From positions 1-64,000 of the forward strand of contig NZ_RQIH01000025.1 of assembly GCF_003939025.1 (NCBI RefSeq): a stretch of DNA of 64,000 nt, read 5' to 3'. Each line of letters starts with the position of its first letter. Position 1 is the stretch's first letter. A program made the translations under genes and the position numbers. Below are positions 28,384 through 37,805 of the stretch, piece by piece. The DNA comes from Rhizobium sophoriradicis (GTDB taxonomy: Bacteria > Pseudomonadota > Alphaproteobacteria > Rhizobiales > Rhizobiaceae). The notes below the pieces were generated by a model. That model had not been told where the DNA came from, made no database searches, and saw only the letters and a program-made list of their open reading frames with translations.

Positions 28384-30834
28384 ATGACGAAACAACTACC
28401 GAAGACGGCAAAAGCCGTGGTCATCGGCGGCGGCATCATCGGCTGCTCGACGGCCTATCATCTCGGCAAGCTCGGTTGGACTGATACCGTCCTTCTCGAA
28501 CGCAAGAAGCTCACCTCGGGCACGACCTTCCATGCCGCCGGCCTCGTCGGCCAGCTGCGCAGCAGCGCCAATATCACCCAGCTGCTCGGTTATTCCGTCG
28601 ATCTCTACAAGCGGCTGGAAGAGGAAACCGGTCTCGGCACCGGCTGGAAGATGAATGGCGGCCTGCGCCTTGCCTGCAACGAGGAGCGCTGGACGGAGGT
28701 CAAGCGCCAGGCGACCACGGCGCAGTCCTTCGGCCTTGAAATGCAGTTGCTGACGCCGCAGGAGGCCTTCGATCTTTGGCCGCTGATGACAATAGACGAT
28801 CTGGTCGGCGCCGCCTTTCTTCCGACAGACGGCCAGGCCAATCCCTCCGACATCACTCAGGCCCTGGCGAAGGGCGCCCGCATGTCCGGCGTTTCGATCT
28901 TCGAGGACACCGAAGTCCTCGACCTCGACATCGACAAGGGCAAGATCCGCGCCGTCGTCACCGCTGAAGGCCGCATCGAATGCGAGCGCGTCGTCGTCTG
29001 TGCCGGCCAATGGACGCGCGCCTTCGCTGCCCGCTTCGGCATCAACGTGCCGCTGGTGTCGGTCGAGCACCAATATATCATCACCGAATCCTTCGGTGTG
29101 CCCTCCAATCTGCCGACGCTGCGCGATCCGGATCGCCTGACCTATTATAAGGAGGAGGTCGGCGGCATGGTCATGGGCGGCTATGAGCCCAATCCCATTG
29201 CCTGGGCAAAGCAAGGTATCCCCGAGGATTTCCATTACACGCTGCTGGACAGCAATTTCGACCATTTCGAGCAGATCATGGAACAGGCGCTCGGTCGCGT
29301 TCCGGCGCTGGAGAAAGTGGGCGTCAAACAGCTGCTGAACGGCCCGGAAAGTTTTACGCCGGATGGCAATTTCATTCTCGGCGAAGCGCCGGAGCTCAAG
29401 AATTTCTTCGTCGGCGCCGGCTTCAACGCCTTCGGCATCGCCTCGGCCGGCGGCGCCGGCATGGCGCTCGCCGAATGGGTGACCAAGGGCGAGCCGCCCT
29501 ACGATCTCTGGCCGGTCGATATCCGCCGTTTCGGCCGCCCGCATTTCGATACCGACTGGGTGCGCACCCGCACGCTCGAAGCCTATGGCAAACACTACAC
29601 CATGGCTTGGCCGTTCGAGGAGCATTCGAGCGGGCGCCCCTGCCGCAAGTCGCCGCTCTATGACCGGCTGAAGGCGCAGGGTGCCTGTTTCGGCGAAAAG
29701 CTCGGCTGGGAGCGGCCGAACTGGTTCGCCGATCTCTTCGCCAATGAGGAGCCGAAGGATATCTACAGCTACGGCAGGCAGAACTGGTTCGACGCCGTCG
29801 GCCGCGAGCATAAGGCGGTGCGCGAGGCGGCCGTCATCTTCGACCAGACCTCCTTCGCCAAATTCGTGCTGAAGGGCAGGGATGCCGAGGCGGCCCTCTC
29901 CTGGATCGCCGCCAACGATGTCGCAAGGCCTGTGGGCGCTCTCATCTATACGCAGATGCTGAACGACAAGGGCGGCATCGAATGCGACCTGACCGTCGCC
30001 CGCATTGCCGATAACGAATATTACATCGTCACCGGCACCGGTTTCGCCACCCACGACTTCAACTGGATCGCCCGCAATATTCCGGCGGAGATGCATGCCG
30101 AGTTGGTCGACGTCACGTCAGCCTATTCCGTTTTGTCGCTGATGGGACCGAATTCACGCGGCGTGCTGGAAAGAGTGACGAGCAGCGATGTCTCGAATGC
30201 CGTCTTCCCCTTCGGCCAGGTCAGAACCATCGGCATATCGGGCTGCCCGGTGCGGGCCTTGCGCATCACCTATGTCGGCGAACTCGGCTACGAACTGCAT
30301 GTTCCCGTCGAATATGCGACCACTGTCTATGACGTATTGATGGCTGCTGGCGGCGAGCTCGGTCTTGTCAATGCCGGCTACCGCGCCATCGAGAGCTGCC
30401 GCCTGGAAAAGGGCTATCGCGCCTGGGGTTCCGATATCGGCCCCGACCATACGCCCATCGAGGCCGGCCTCGGCTGGGCGGTGAAGATCAGAAAGAACAT
30501 TCCCTTCCGCGGCCGCGAGGCGATCGAACGGCAGCTTGCGGATGGCGTCAAGAAGCGCCTCGCCTGCTTCGTTCCCGACGATCCCGATACCGTACTGCTC
30601 GGCCGCGAAACCATCTATCGCGACGGCAAGCGTGTCGGCTGGCTGTCAAGCGGCGGCTTCGGCTATACGCTGGGTAAGGCGATCGGCTACGGCTACGTCC
30701 GCAACCCCGATGGCGTCTCGGAGGAGTTTGTTCTCTCCGGCAGCTATGAGCTTGACGTTGCAAGGCAGCGCATCCCCTGCCGGGTGTCGCTGGCCCCGCT
30801 CTACGATCCCGACATGGCGCGCATCAAGGCTTAG
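28384..30834 (+). CDS. Dimethylglycine/sarcosine dehydrogenase-like flavoprotein
   Basis: An 816-residue two-part enzyme. The N-terminal DAO-type FAD domain has VVIGGGIIGCSTAYHL (12-27) and SGTTFHAAGL, in which H50 matches the His that carries covalent FAD in mammalian dimethylglycine and sarcosine dehydrogenases. The C-terminal half (from about 430) is a GcvT-like tetrahydrofolate domain (YTQMLNDKGGIECDLTV, SLMGPNSRGVL, GYRAIESCRLEKGYRAWG). It demethylates an N-methylated amino acid, passing the one-carbon unit to folate. It starts directly after the choline-kinase-like gene. The exact methylamine substrate is not readable. Confidence 0.87.
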   Translation: MTKQLPKTAKAVVIGGGIIGCSTAYHLGKLGWTDTVLLERKKLTSGTTFHAAGLVGQLRSSANITQLLGYSVDLYKRLEEETGLGTGWKMNGGLRLACNEERWTEVKRQATTAQSFGLEMQLLTPQEAFDLWPLMTIDDLVGAAFLPTDGQANPSDITQALAKGARMSGVSIFEDTEVLDLDIDKGKIRAVVTAEGRIECERVVVCAGQWTRAFAARFGINVPLVSVEHQYIITESFGVPSNLPTLRDPDRLTYYKEEVGGMVMGGYEPNPIAWAKQGIPEDFHYTLLDSNFDHFEQIMEQALGRVPALEKVGVKQLLNGPESFTPDGNFILGEAPELKNFFVGAGFNAFGIASAGGAGMALAEWVTKGEPPYDLWPVDIRRFGRPHFDTDWVRTRTLEAYGKHYTMAWPFEEHSSGRPCRKSPLYDRLKAQGACFGEKLGWERPNWFADLFANEEPKDIYSYGRQNWFDAVGREHKAVREAAVIFDQTSFAKFVLKGRDAEAALSWIAANDVARPVGALIYTQMLNDKGGIECDLTVARIADNEYYIVTGTGFATHDFNWIARNIPAEMHAELVDVTSAYSVLSLMGPNSRGVLERVTSSDVSNAVFPFGQVRTIGISGCPVRALRITYVGELGYELHVPVEYATTVYDVLMAAGGELGLVNAGYRAIESCRLEKGYRAWGSDIGPDHTPIEAGLGWAVKIRKNIPFRGREAIERQLADGVKKRLACFVPDDPDTVLLGRETIYRDGKRVGWLSSGGFGYTLGKAIGYGYVRNPDGVSEEFVLSGSYELDVARQRIPCRVSLAPLYDPDMARIKA

Positions 30835-30929
30835 TGACGCCGGCCGATTGCCCAAACTTGCATTGCGCGCGGCTTCCCTGCTAATGCATTGTCGACACAT
30901 GCGTCTGAGCGCGTGTCGTTTGGCTGGTG

Positions 30930-31859
30930 ATGCTTACGCTAAGACAGATTGAGGTCATACGCGCCATCATGGTGACCGGCAGCATCGCAGGCGCTGCGCG
31001 GTTGCTGAATGTTTCGGCGCCCGGCCTCAGCCGCCTCATGAAATATACGGAAGATTCCCTCGGTATCCGGCTCTTCGACCGGCGCGCCGGCCGCTTTGTG
31101 CCGACATCCCAGGCGCGCAATATTTTCGACCTGCTCGATACCGTGCATCGTAAGATCGACGATCTCCAATCGGCCGTAGCCGGGCTCGGACGGGGACAGA
31201 GCCAGGAGCTTCGCATCGCATCCGTGCCGAGCATCGCCAACGTGATGGTTCCCCGCGCCATCGCCAAGCTGCGGCAGCGCTTTCCGGATCTCGGGCTCGA
31301 CGTCAACATTCTCAAGATCGAGGAGGCGATCGATTACCTGCTCCTCGGACGCGGCGAACTGGTCGCGATCTCGTCCCGCTTCGATCACCCCCTTATAGAA
31401 TTCGAGCCTCTGGCGAGTGGCAGGCTGTTGTGCATCGTCCCGGAGACGAGCCCGCTGGCGGCCCGGGACAAGATCACGCCCCAGGAAATGTCCGGCTATC
31501 CGTTGATCGGGATCGACCCCAAGGACCCGTACGGCGCGATCATGGCGGCCATGTTCACCAATAGCGGCATCGCCTATCAGATGAACATCAAGGCTCGTTT
31601 CGGCACGACGGTTTGCAGCCTGGTGGCGGCGGGTCTGGGGATCGCGATCATCGACGAGTTCACCGTGGCGCATGGCGTCGTTCGCGGATTAAAAGGTATC
31701 GAAATCGACGCCGACAGTGTTTTCCATACCTACATCGCCTATCGCCGGGATTTGCCTCTCTCCGCCTATGCCGAGCACTTTCGGCAGCTTCTTCGCCATG
31801 AAATGCAGGGCGCGAGTTCGCTGAGGCCCGCCGATAGAGCGTCAACGCGGAAGAAATAG
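30930..31859 (+). CDS. LysR-family regulator of the shikimate/quinate locus
   Basis: A 309-residue LysR regulator: helix-turn-helix LRQIEVIRAIMVTGSIAGAA through RLMKYTEDSLGIRLFDR (1-60), then a two-lobe effector domain (ELRIASVPSIANVMVPRAI onward, VCSLVAAGLGIAIIDEF). The ATG at 30930 is used; a GTG sits one codon earlier and no strong ribosome site is present. It reads toward the AroE-like gene, whose upstream gap holds a 13-bp dyad. Confidence 0.87.
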   Translation: MLTLRQIEVIRAIMVTGSIAGAARLLNVSAPGLSRLMKYTEDSLGIRLFDRRAGRFVPTSQARNIFDLLDTVHRKIDDLQSAVAGLGRGQSQELRIASVPSIANVMVPRAIAKLRQRFPDLGLDVNILKIEEAIDYLLLGRGELVAISSRFDHPLIEFEPLASGRLLCIVPETSPLAARDKITPQEMSGYPLIGIDPKDPYGAIMAAMFTNSGIAYQMNIKARFGTTVCSLVAAGLGIAIIDEFTVAHGVVRGLKGIEIDADSVFHTYIAYRRDLPLSAYAEHFRQLLRHEMQGASSLRPADRASTRKK

Positions 31860-31932
31860 CATTTTCGGTCGCCGGCAGAGCTTGCGGCCCGATCCCACGG
31901 TCTCGGGCTCACTCGGCACACGATTTGATCAT

Positions 31933-31945
31933 TAACATGATGTTA
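31933..31945. promoter_or_regulatory. Candidate LysR-type operator
   Basis: TAACAT-G-ATGTTA, a perfect 6-bp dyad with one central base, in the gap (31860-32091) between the LysR gene and the shikimate-dehydrogenase-like gene. LysR proteins favour such short interrupted dyads; assignment is by position. Confidence 0.45.
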
Positions 31946-32091
31946 CGGAAGCCTGCGAAAATGATACTCGATATAGCGGTCTTTCATCGCTACGCTTCCG
32001 TGGAGAATTGACACAGGTCGAGCGCTATATCGGCCGCACAAACCAAGTGCGGCAGGATGTTCCGGCTCCCTGGCTAGGAAACGGACGGCAG

Positions 32092-32919
32092 ATGGCGGGA
32101 ATTATTCCTTCTGGAAATACGAGGCTCTTCATAGTCGTGGGCGACCCCATCGCGCAGGTGCGCTCGCCGGATGTCATCACGCGGCTTTTGACCGATCGGA
32201 AGGAAGACGCCGTCGTCGTGCCGATGCATGTGGCTTCTGCTGATCTGCCCACCGTTTTTGACGCGCTGCGGGTGGTTTCCAATATCGGCGGAATCCTCGT
32301 CACCGTTCCGCACAAGCAAGCGGCATTCGGCCTCTGCGCGACGACCTCGGATCGCGCCAGCTTCGTCCAGGCGGTCAATGTCGTGCGCCGCACGCGCGAC
32401 GGCTGGCATGGCGACAATACCGACGGACTCGGATATCTGGACGGAATGGAGAAGGAAGGTTTTCCCGTCGCCGGCCGCAGATGCCTGCTGGTGGGGTGTG
32501 GAGGCGCGGGTTCGGCGATCGCCCTCGAAATCATGAGGCGCGGAGCGGGAATGCTTGCGATCCACGATATCGACACCGAGCGGCGCGATGCTATTATTGA
32601 AAAGCTCGACAGGCTTTATCCAGGCCGGGTCGTCTCCGGAGATGCGAATCCGGCAGGCTATGATCTCGTTGCCAACGCCACCCCGCTCGGAATGCGGCCG
32701 GATGATCCTTTGCCGATCGACGCATCCAAACTGGAAGCCCGGCAATTCGTTGCTTGCGTCATCACCAAGCCGGAAGTTCCGCCGCTCATCCAGGAGGCAC
32801 GCCGGCGTGGGTGCCGGACGATGACGGGCGCTGGGATGTTTGACGCGCAAGCTCTTGTCCTTGTGGACTTTCTGTTGATGCGACCGCCTGGACCGGAAGT
32901 GTGCTTGAAAAGCGGCTAG
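32092..32919 (+). CDS. Shikimate/quinate dehydrogenase (AroE family)
   Basis: A 275-residue AroE-family enzyme. FIVVGDPIAQVRSP is the substrate-binding start, K in VTVPHKQ and D in NTDGLGYL are the catalytic pair, and VGCGGAGSAIALE is the NAD(P) motif. The open frame extends 28 codons upstream to a TTG, but the family begins about ten residues before the GDPIA motif, so ATG 32092 is preferred. With a transporter and a 3-dehydroshikimate dehydratase in the same operon, the likely job is catabolic: shikimate to 3-dehydroshikimate (or quinate to 3-dehydroquinate), not aromatic biosynthesis. Confidence 0.85.
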   Translation: MAGIIPSGNTRLFIVVGDPIAQVRSPDVITRLLTDRKEDAVVVPMHVASADLPTVFDALRVVSNIGGILVTVPHKQAAFGLCATTSDRASFVQAVNVVRRTRDGWHGDNTDGLGYLDGMEKEGFPVAGRRCLLVGCGGAGSAIALEIMRRGAGMLAIHDIDTERRDAIIEKLDRLYPGRVVSGDANPAGYDLVANATPLGMRPDDPLPIDASKLEARQFVACVITKPEVPPLIQEARRRGCRTMTGAGMFDAQALVLVDFLLMRPPGPEVCLKSG

Positions 32920-33002
32920 CTTTCGTCTCCTGCTGATGGAGGCCGGGGCGCTTTAGGAGACGGCGCCGCAAAAGCCGGTCTTATTTTTACTGGGAGGACA
33001 GT

Positions 33003-34139
33003 ATGTACCTGAAGAATCTGCTCACAATATCAACTGCCGTCTTCGTCGGATTGGGTGTCGCTCATGCCGAAGACACGGTCAAGCTCGGCATGGTGGCCGA
33101 GCTTTCCGGCGCTGGCGCCCCCGCAGGAACCAATTGGCGCGACGGGATCAAGATCGCGGTCGAGGAAATCAACGCCGAAGGCGGGATTCTCGGCAAGAAA
33201 ATCGAACTTGGCGAATATGACACCCAGACCGATCCGCAGGTTTCGCGCGCCCTTGTCCAGAAGGCGATCGATGAAGGCGCCTATGCGATCCTCGGCACGA
33301 TTTATTCCGGCTCGACGATGGTCAATATGCTCGTCGCGCAACAGAACGGCACGCCGCAATTCGTCGGTTCGGAATCTCCGAGCATCGTTCAGAAAGGAAA
33401 CCCCTTCGTTTTCCGGACGTCGTCCGGTTCCCAAAAGGGCATTCCCGCGCTGACCAGCTATTTCACCGGGACGATCAAGGCGAAGAAAGTCGCCGTCGCC
33501 TGGGTGAATAACGAGTTCGGCAAGGGGGGGCATGACGTCTTCACCCAGGAAATGAAGAAGGCCGGAATCGAGATTGTCGCCGACGTGCCGTCCGAGCAAG
33601 GCCAAGCCGACTATGCTGCCGATATCGCCAAGCTGAAGCAGGCCGGTCCCGATGCCGTGTTCGTCTATATGAATCAGGAGGAGTCCGCTCGCTTCCTCAT
33701 TGAGGCCAGGAAGCAATCGCTACCCATGCCGCTGGTCGGCGAAGTCACCCTGACCGAAGCCAAGGTGGTTGAACTGGCAGGCAGCGCCGCGGATGGCGCC
33801 ATCGCCCATGTCGGCCTGACCGCGAGTGCGACGGACGTACCGGGCATCGGCGCCTTCGACAAGAAGTTCGAGGAGACCTTCAAGCGCAAGCCCACGCATG
33901 ACGCCATCAAGGGTTATATCGGCGCCTGGACGACGAAATACGTCACGGAGATGGTCGGCGAGCTCGATGGAGAGGCCTTCGCCGAAAAGATGCACGGACT
34001 GTGCCTGAAGGCCGCGGACTACCCGAAGATCCTTCTCGACACATGCTGGGACGAACACGGCGAAATGTCGCGTCCGAGCTTCATGGTCCAGGTGAAGAAT
34101 GGCTCGCCGGTCGTGATCGGAACTGTTCCGGCCAACTGA
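33003..34139 (+). CDS. HAAT-type ABC importer, periplasmic binding protein
   Basis: A 378-residue Leu/Ile/Val-binding-protein-like receptor: signal peptide 1-about 22 (VGLGVAHAED), then KLGMVAELSGAGAPAGTNW, GTIYSGSTMVNML and FRTSSGSQKG. GGGAGGA precedes the start. By context the ligand is a cyclic hydroxy-acid such as shikimate or quinate rather than a branched-chain amino acid. First of five transporter genes. Confidence 0.88.
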   Translation: MYLKNLLTISTAVFVGLGVAHAEDTVKLGMVAELSGAGAPAGTNWRDGIKIAVEEINAEGGILGKKIELGEYDTQTDPQVSRALVQKAIDEGAYAILGTIYSGSTMVNMLVAQQNGTPQFVGSESPSIVQKGNPFVFRTSSGSQKGIPALTSYFTGTIKAKKVAVAWVNNEFGKGGHDVFTQEMKKAGIEIVADVPSEQGQADYAADIAKLKQAGPDAVFVYMNQEESARFLIEARKQSLPMPLVGEVTLTEAKVVELAGSAADGAIAHVGLTASATDVPGIGAFDKKFEETFKRKPTHDAIKGYIGAWTTKYVTEMVGELDGEAFAEKMHGLCLKAADYPKILLDTCWDEHGEMSRPSFMVQVKNGSPVVIGTVPAN

Positions 34140-34197
34140 TCATCCCCTGCTCTGCCGCGGCCGCTTCGGCTGCCGCGGCCATCGAGAGAGTGGCACA

Positions 34198-35076
34198 ATG
34201 TCTCAATTCCTACAGGTCCTACTGTCCGGTCTGGCGACCGGTTCCATCTACGCGCTCGTCGCCATCGGTTTCACCCTCGTCTGGCAGGCGGCGCAGACGG
34301 TGAATTTTGCCCAGGGCGAGTTCGTCATGCTGCCGGCATTTTTCGTGCTTGCCTGCATGAGCATTCTCGGCATGCCCTTCTGGGCTGCGCTGCTGGCCGG
34401 GCTCATACTGTCGGTCGTTATTCTTGGCATCCTCTTCAAGAAGCTCATGGTCGAGCCGATCCTTCCCCATGGCGGGATCACTTTGATCATCGCGACTATG
34501 GCGCTCGGAATTCTCCTGAAGGAGAGCGTCAAGGAATTCTATTCGGCCGAAGCTCAGCCTTTTCCCGCGATGTTTCCAAATGATCCGATCGACGTCTTTG
34601 GCGCTGTCCTTTCGATGCAGGACATTCTCAATCTCGTGCTTTGCCTCGGCATCGTCGTGCTGCTGACCTTGTTCCTGAACCGCACCCGTACCGGGCGCTG
34701 CATGCAGGCCACCGCGCAAAATCCGGCAGTCGCGGAAATCCTCGGGGTCAACGTCAAGCGGATGATCCTCTACACGTTCCTGATCAACGCAGCGCTTGCC
34801 GCCCTTGCATCCTATCTGATCACGCCCGTCTATCTCGCCAAGTTCTCCAACGGCGAAACACTCGGCCTGATCGCTTTCATCGCGGCAATCGTCGGCGGTT
34901 TCAACCAGATCCGCGGAGCGTTGGTCGGCGGCCTGCTGATCGGTGTTCTCGACAACCTGACCGCTGCCTACGTCACGGCCCAGTATCGCGCGGCGCTTCC
35001 CCTGGTGCTCCTGATCGTCATCATCCTCGTCAGGCCGCAGGGCATCATGGGAACGTCCGAAGGGAGGGCCGTCTGA
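34198..35076 (+). CDS. HAAT-type ABC importer permease (LivH type)
   Basis: A 292-residue inner-membrane permease with about eight spans, beginning LLSGLATGSIYALVAIGFTLVW, a near-invariant LivH start. The conserved NTRTGRCMQATAQNP-like cytoplasmic loop appears as RTRTGRCMQATAQNP. GAGAG upstream of the ATG. Its stop overlaps the LivM-type start. Confidence 0.92.
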   Translation: MSQFLQVLLSGLATGSIYALVAIGFTLVWQAAQTVNFAQGEFVMLPAFFVLACMSILGMPFWAALLAGLILSVVILGILFKKLMVEPILPHGGITLIIATMALGILLKESVKEFYSAEAQPFPAMFPNDPIDVFGAVLSMQDILNLVLCLGIVVLLTLFLNRTRTGRCMQATAQNPAVAEILGVNVKRMILYTFLINAALAALASYLITPVYLAKFSNGETLGLIAFIAAIVGGFNQIRGALVGGLLIGVLDNLTAAYVTAQYRAALPLVLLIVIILVRPQGIMGTSEGRAV

Positions 35077-36062
35077 TGGCGAAGAGTTCCACCATACGTA
35101 TTCTGGTCATTCTCGGGCTGCTCGCACTCGCTGTCGCCGCCCCCATCGGTCAAAAGAACTACATCATTTACATCTTGACCTCCTGGCTGATCTTTACGAT
35201 TGCGGCCATGGGACTGAACCTGACGCTGGGCTATGCCGGCCAGATATCGCTGGCGCAGGCCTCGTTCATGGCGATCGGCGCCTATATTACCGCGCTGCTG
35301 ACGCTCGCAGGCTGGCATTGGATTGTGGCCATGCCCCTGGCGCTGCTTGCATGCTTCGTCGTCGGCCTGCTCCTCGGCTATCCGGCGCTGCGTGTCAAAG
35401 GCCACTTCCTCGCCTTTGTGACCTTGGCCTTCAACACGCTCGTCTTTCTCGTGCTGAGAAACGAAGATTGGCTGACGGGCGGAAGCATCGGCCTCGTCGG
35501 CATGCCGCGTCCCGACTTCGGCCTGTTCTCGACGATGAAGCAATTGCCTTTTTATTATTTCACACTTGCCGTCACGGCATTTGCGGCGCTTGGGATGTGG
35601 GGGATCGTCCGTTCGCCTTGGGGCCGCGCCTTCAAGGCTCTGCGCGAAAACCCGATCCGCGCCGAAAGTCTCGGCGTCGATACACGGCGCATCACCCTTC
35701 TCGCCTTTGCCATCGGCTCGACATATGGCGGACTTGCCGGCACCTTGATCACGCCTCTCGTCCAATTCATCGAGCCCGGATCCTTCGCGCTCGCCCATTC
35801 CCTTCGCATCCTGCTGATGGTGATCGTCGGTGGCGCCGGGTACTTCTTCGGCCCGTGGGTCGGCGCCGGCGTCGTCATTCTGCTGCCGGAGATCCTGCGC
35901 TTCACCGAAGGATATTATCTCATCATCTATTCGGCGCTGGTCATCGTCATGCTGATCTTCGTGCCGTCGGGGCTGATTGGTGTCGGCGCCAGAATCCGTG
36001 ACAAAATCTGGCCGAAGCAACAGGTCCGCGCAGACATGGCGGAAGGAGCCAGCCTGAAATGA
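35076..36062 (+). CDS. HAAT-type ABC importer permease (LivM type)
   Basis: A 328-residue permease, eight or nine spans, with the LivM hallmarks NLTLGYAGQISLAQASFMAIGAY shortened here to its core GYAGQISLAQ, and the loop GRAFKALRENPIRAESLG. GAAGGGAGGG lies before the ATG at 35076, which overlaps the previous stop; the longer frame upstream is out-of-frame LivH sequence. Overlaps the ATPase gene by 4 bp. Confidence 0.92.
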   Translation: MAKSSTIRILVILGLLALAVAAPIGQKNYIIYILTSWLIFTIAAMGLNLTLGYAGQISLAQASFMAIGAYITALLTLAGWHWIVAMPLALLACFVVGLLLGYPALRVKGHFLAFVTLAFNTLVFLVLRNEDWLTGGSIGLVGMPRPDFGLFSTMKQLPFYYFTLAVTAFAALGMWGIVRSPWGRAFKALRENPIRAESLGVDTRRITLLAFAIGSTYGGLAGTLITPLVQFIEPGSFALAHSLRILLMVIVGGAGYFFGPWVGAGVVILLPEILRFTEGYYLIIYSALVIVMLIFVPSGLIGVGARIRDKIWPKQQVRADMAEGASLK

Positions 36063-36805
36063 ACACGCCCATTCTCTCCGTTCGCAACATTGGCAAGAGC
36101 TTCGGCGGAATCCGCGCCGTCGACGGCGTTTCCTTCGAGGTCAACAAGGGCGAGATCCTCGGCCTGATCGGCCCCAACGGATCGGGTAAGTCGACGCTCT
36201 TCAACTGCATCCTCGGCCAGTTGACCCCGGATGCGGGCGAGGTGACGGTCAACGGCAAAAATGTCTCCGGCATGCGCGCCTCCGATTTGAACAAGCTCGG
36301 CGTCGGGCGAACCTTTCAGCAGCTTTCGGTTTTTCCGAAAATGTCGGTGCTCGACAACATCATTCTTGCCGGGCAGGAGCATCACGGCACGATGCTGGCA
36401 CGTCTCTTCGGCCCCGGCGACGCCGGCTTGACGGCCGAAGCGGAGCGCATGATCGCCTTCTTTCGCCTCGGCCATCTGCGCGACACACTGGCGGGTTCGC
36501 TCTCCTACGGCCAGCAAAAGCTGGTCGATGCGGCGATGGCCTTCATGGCCGGCCCGAGTCTCGTTTTGCTCGACGAGCCGGCGGGCGGCGTCAACCTGAC
36601 GATGCTCGCCAACCTCAAGGACCGGCTTGTCGCCTACAATGCCGAGCACGGCACGACGTTCGTCGTTATCGAACACAATATGGAGTTCGTGATGAGCCTG
36701 TGCTCCCGCATCATTGTTCTGGCGGAAGGCAACATCATCGCGGAAGGCACACCGGACCAAATCCGGTCGAACCAGACCGTCATCGACGCCTATCTTGGAG
36801 GTTGA
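36059..36805 (+). CDS. HAAT-type ABC importer ATPase (LivG type)
   Basis: A 248-residue ATPase: Walker A GPNGSGKST, FQQLSVFPKMSV Q-loop, signature LSYGQQKLVDAAMA (a common LivG variant), Walker B LVLLDEPAGGVN, then VIEHNMEFVM H-loop. It forms a heterodimer with the LivF-type product of the next gene. Confidence 0.93.
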   Translation: MNTPILSVRNIGKSFGGIRAVDGVSFEVNKGEILGLIGPNGSGKSTLFNCILGQLTPDAGEVTVNGKNVSGMRASDLNKLGVGRTFQQLSVFPKMSVLDNIILAGQEHHGTMLARLFGPGDAGLTAEAERMIAFFRLGHLRDTLAGSLSYGQQKLVDAAMAFMAGPSLVLLDEPAGGVNLTMLANLKDRLVAYNAEHGTTFVVIEHNMEFVMSLCSRIIVLAEGNIIAEGTPDQIRSNQTVIDAYLGG

Positions 36806-36807
36806 CA

Positions 36808-37536
36808 ATGCTCGAGCTCAAAAAAATCCAAGGTGGTTACGGCAAGATCACCATTTTGAACGGCGTGTCCTTTTCGATCCCGAAAGCTTCGATCACCACC
36901 GTCATCGGGCCGAATGGCGCCGGCAAGTCGACCGTCTTCAAGGCCATCTTCGGCCTGCTGAACATCCATTCCGGTCAAATCTTGCTCGATGGCCAGGATG
37001 TGACCCGGCAAACACCGCGGCAGATGATCGGGCATGGCGTCACCTATGTTCCGCAAGGCCGCAACGTCGTTCCGCAACTCTCCGTCTATCACAATCTGGA
37101 ACTCGGCGGCATCACCGCAGGCGACCAGGCGAATGTGCGCAAGCGAATCGACATGGTGATGGACCAGTTCCCGATGCTGCGCAAATTCTCCGACCGCAAG
37201 GCGATCGAACTGTCGGGCGGACAACAGAAGCAGCTGGAGGTGGCGCGCGCCCTGCTGCTTGACCCGAAGCTGATCCTGATCGACGAGCCTTCGATCGGCC
37301 TGTCGCCCAATCTCGTGCAGGAGGTTTTTCAGACCCTGATCAGACTGCGCGACCGAGGTGTCACCATCCTGATGGTGGAGCAGAACGCCAAGGCCGCGCT
37401 CGCCATGTCCGATTACGGCCTCGTTCTCGAGCTCGGCCAGACGCGTATGCACGACAAGGCTTCGGCTTTGCTTTCCGATCCGCGCGTCGGGCAGCTCTTC
37501 CTCGGCGGCCATATCGAGGCCGAGCATGCGCATTGA
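36808..37536 (+). CDS. HAAT-type ABC importer ATPase (LivF type)
   Basis: A 242-residue ATPase: Walker A GPNGAGKST, VPQGRNVVPQLSV, signature LSGGQQKQLEVARA, Walker B LILIDEPSIGLSP, and the LivF-type VEQNAKAAL. TTGGAGG before the ATG at 36808 rules out the longer frame. Two bases separate it from LivG. Confidence 0.93.
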   Translation: MLELKKIQGGYGKITILNGVSFSIPKASITTVIGPNGAGKSTVFKAIFGLLNIHSGQILLDGQDVTRQTPRQMIGHGVTYVPQGRNVVPQLSVYHNLELGGITAGDQANVRKRIDMVMDQFPMLRKFSDRKAIELSGGQQKQLEVARALLLDPKLILIDEPSIGLSPNLVQEVFQTLIRLRDRGVTILMVEQNAKAALAMSDYGLVLELGQTRMHDKASALLSDPRVGQLFLGGHIEAEHAH

Positions 37537-37550
37537 CGCGCTCGACTGCG

Positions 37551-37588
37551 CCCCTGCCAGACTGGGAGAATCCCCGGTCCGGCAGGGG
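37551..37588. terminator. Hairpin between the importer and the dehydratase gene
   Basis: CCCCTGCC pairs with GGCAGGGG across a 22-base loop, in the 269-bp gap before the QuiC-type gene. No T-run, so it may attenuate or process rather than stop the transcript. The rest of the gap shows nothing else I can support. Confidence 0.4.
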
Positions 37589-37805
37589 CGGCGCATCAAG
37601 TGGCAGCACGGCGCTACGGTTCGCTCGAATTGCGTTAGGCAGGCTAGTTCAAATTGGTGCCCTTCGGGAGAGCGACAGCGAGCCATCTTTCGCCGGTAGA
37701 GAGGCGAGCTGAGCCATTCGCCGGCCGGGTGCTGGCGCTCGAACCCGGCCTTAGAGGCAGACCTGAATTTCTCACCGCCTCATAGGCAAGGCCAGGAGCA
37801 GACCG

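Noticed and set aside
28396..30096. A 566-codon minus-strand frame
   Set aside because: Antisense to the dimethylglycine-dehydrogenase-like gene, which has clear FAD and folate domain motifs.
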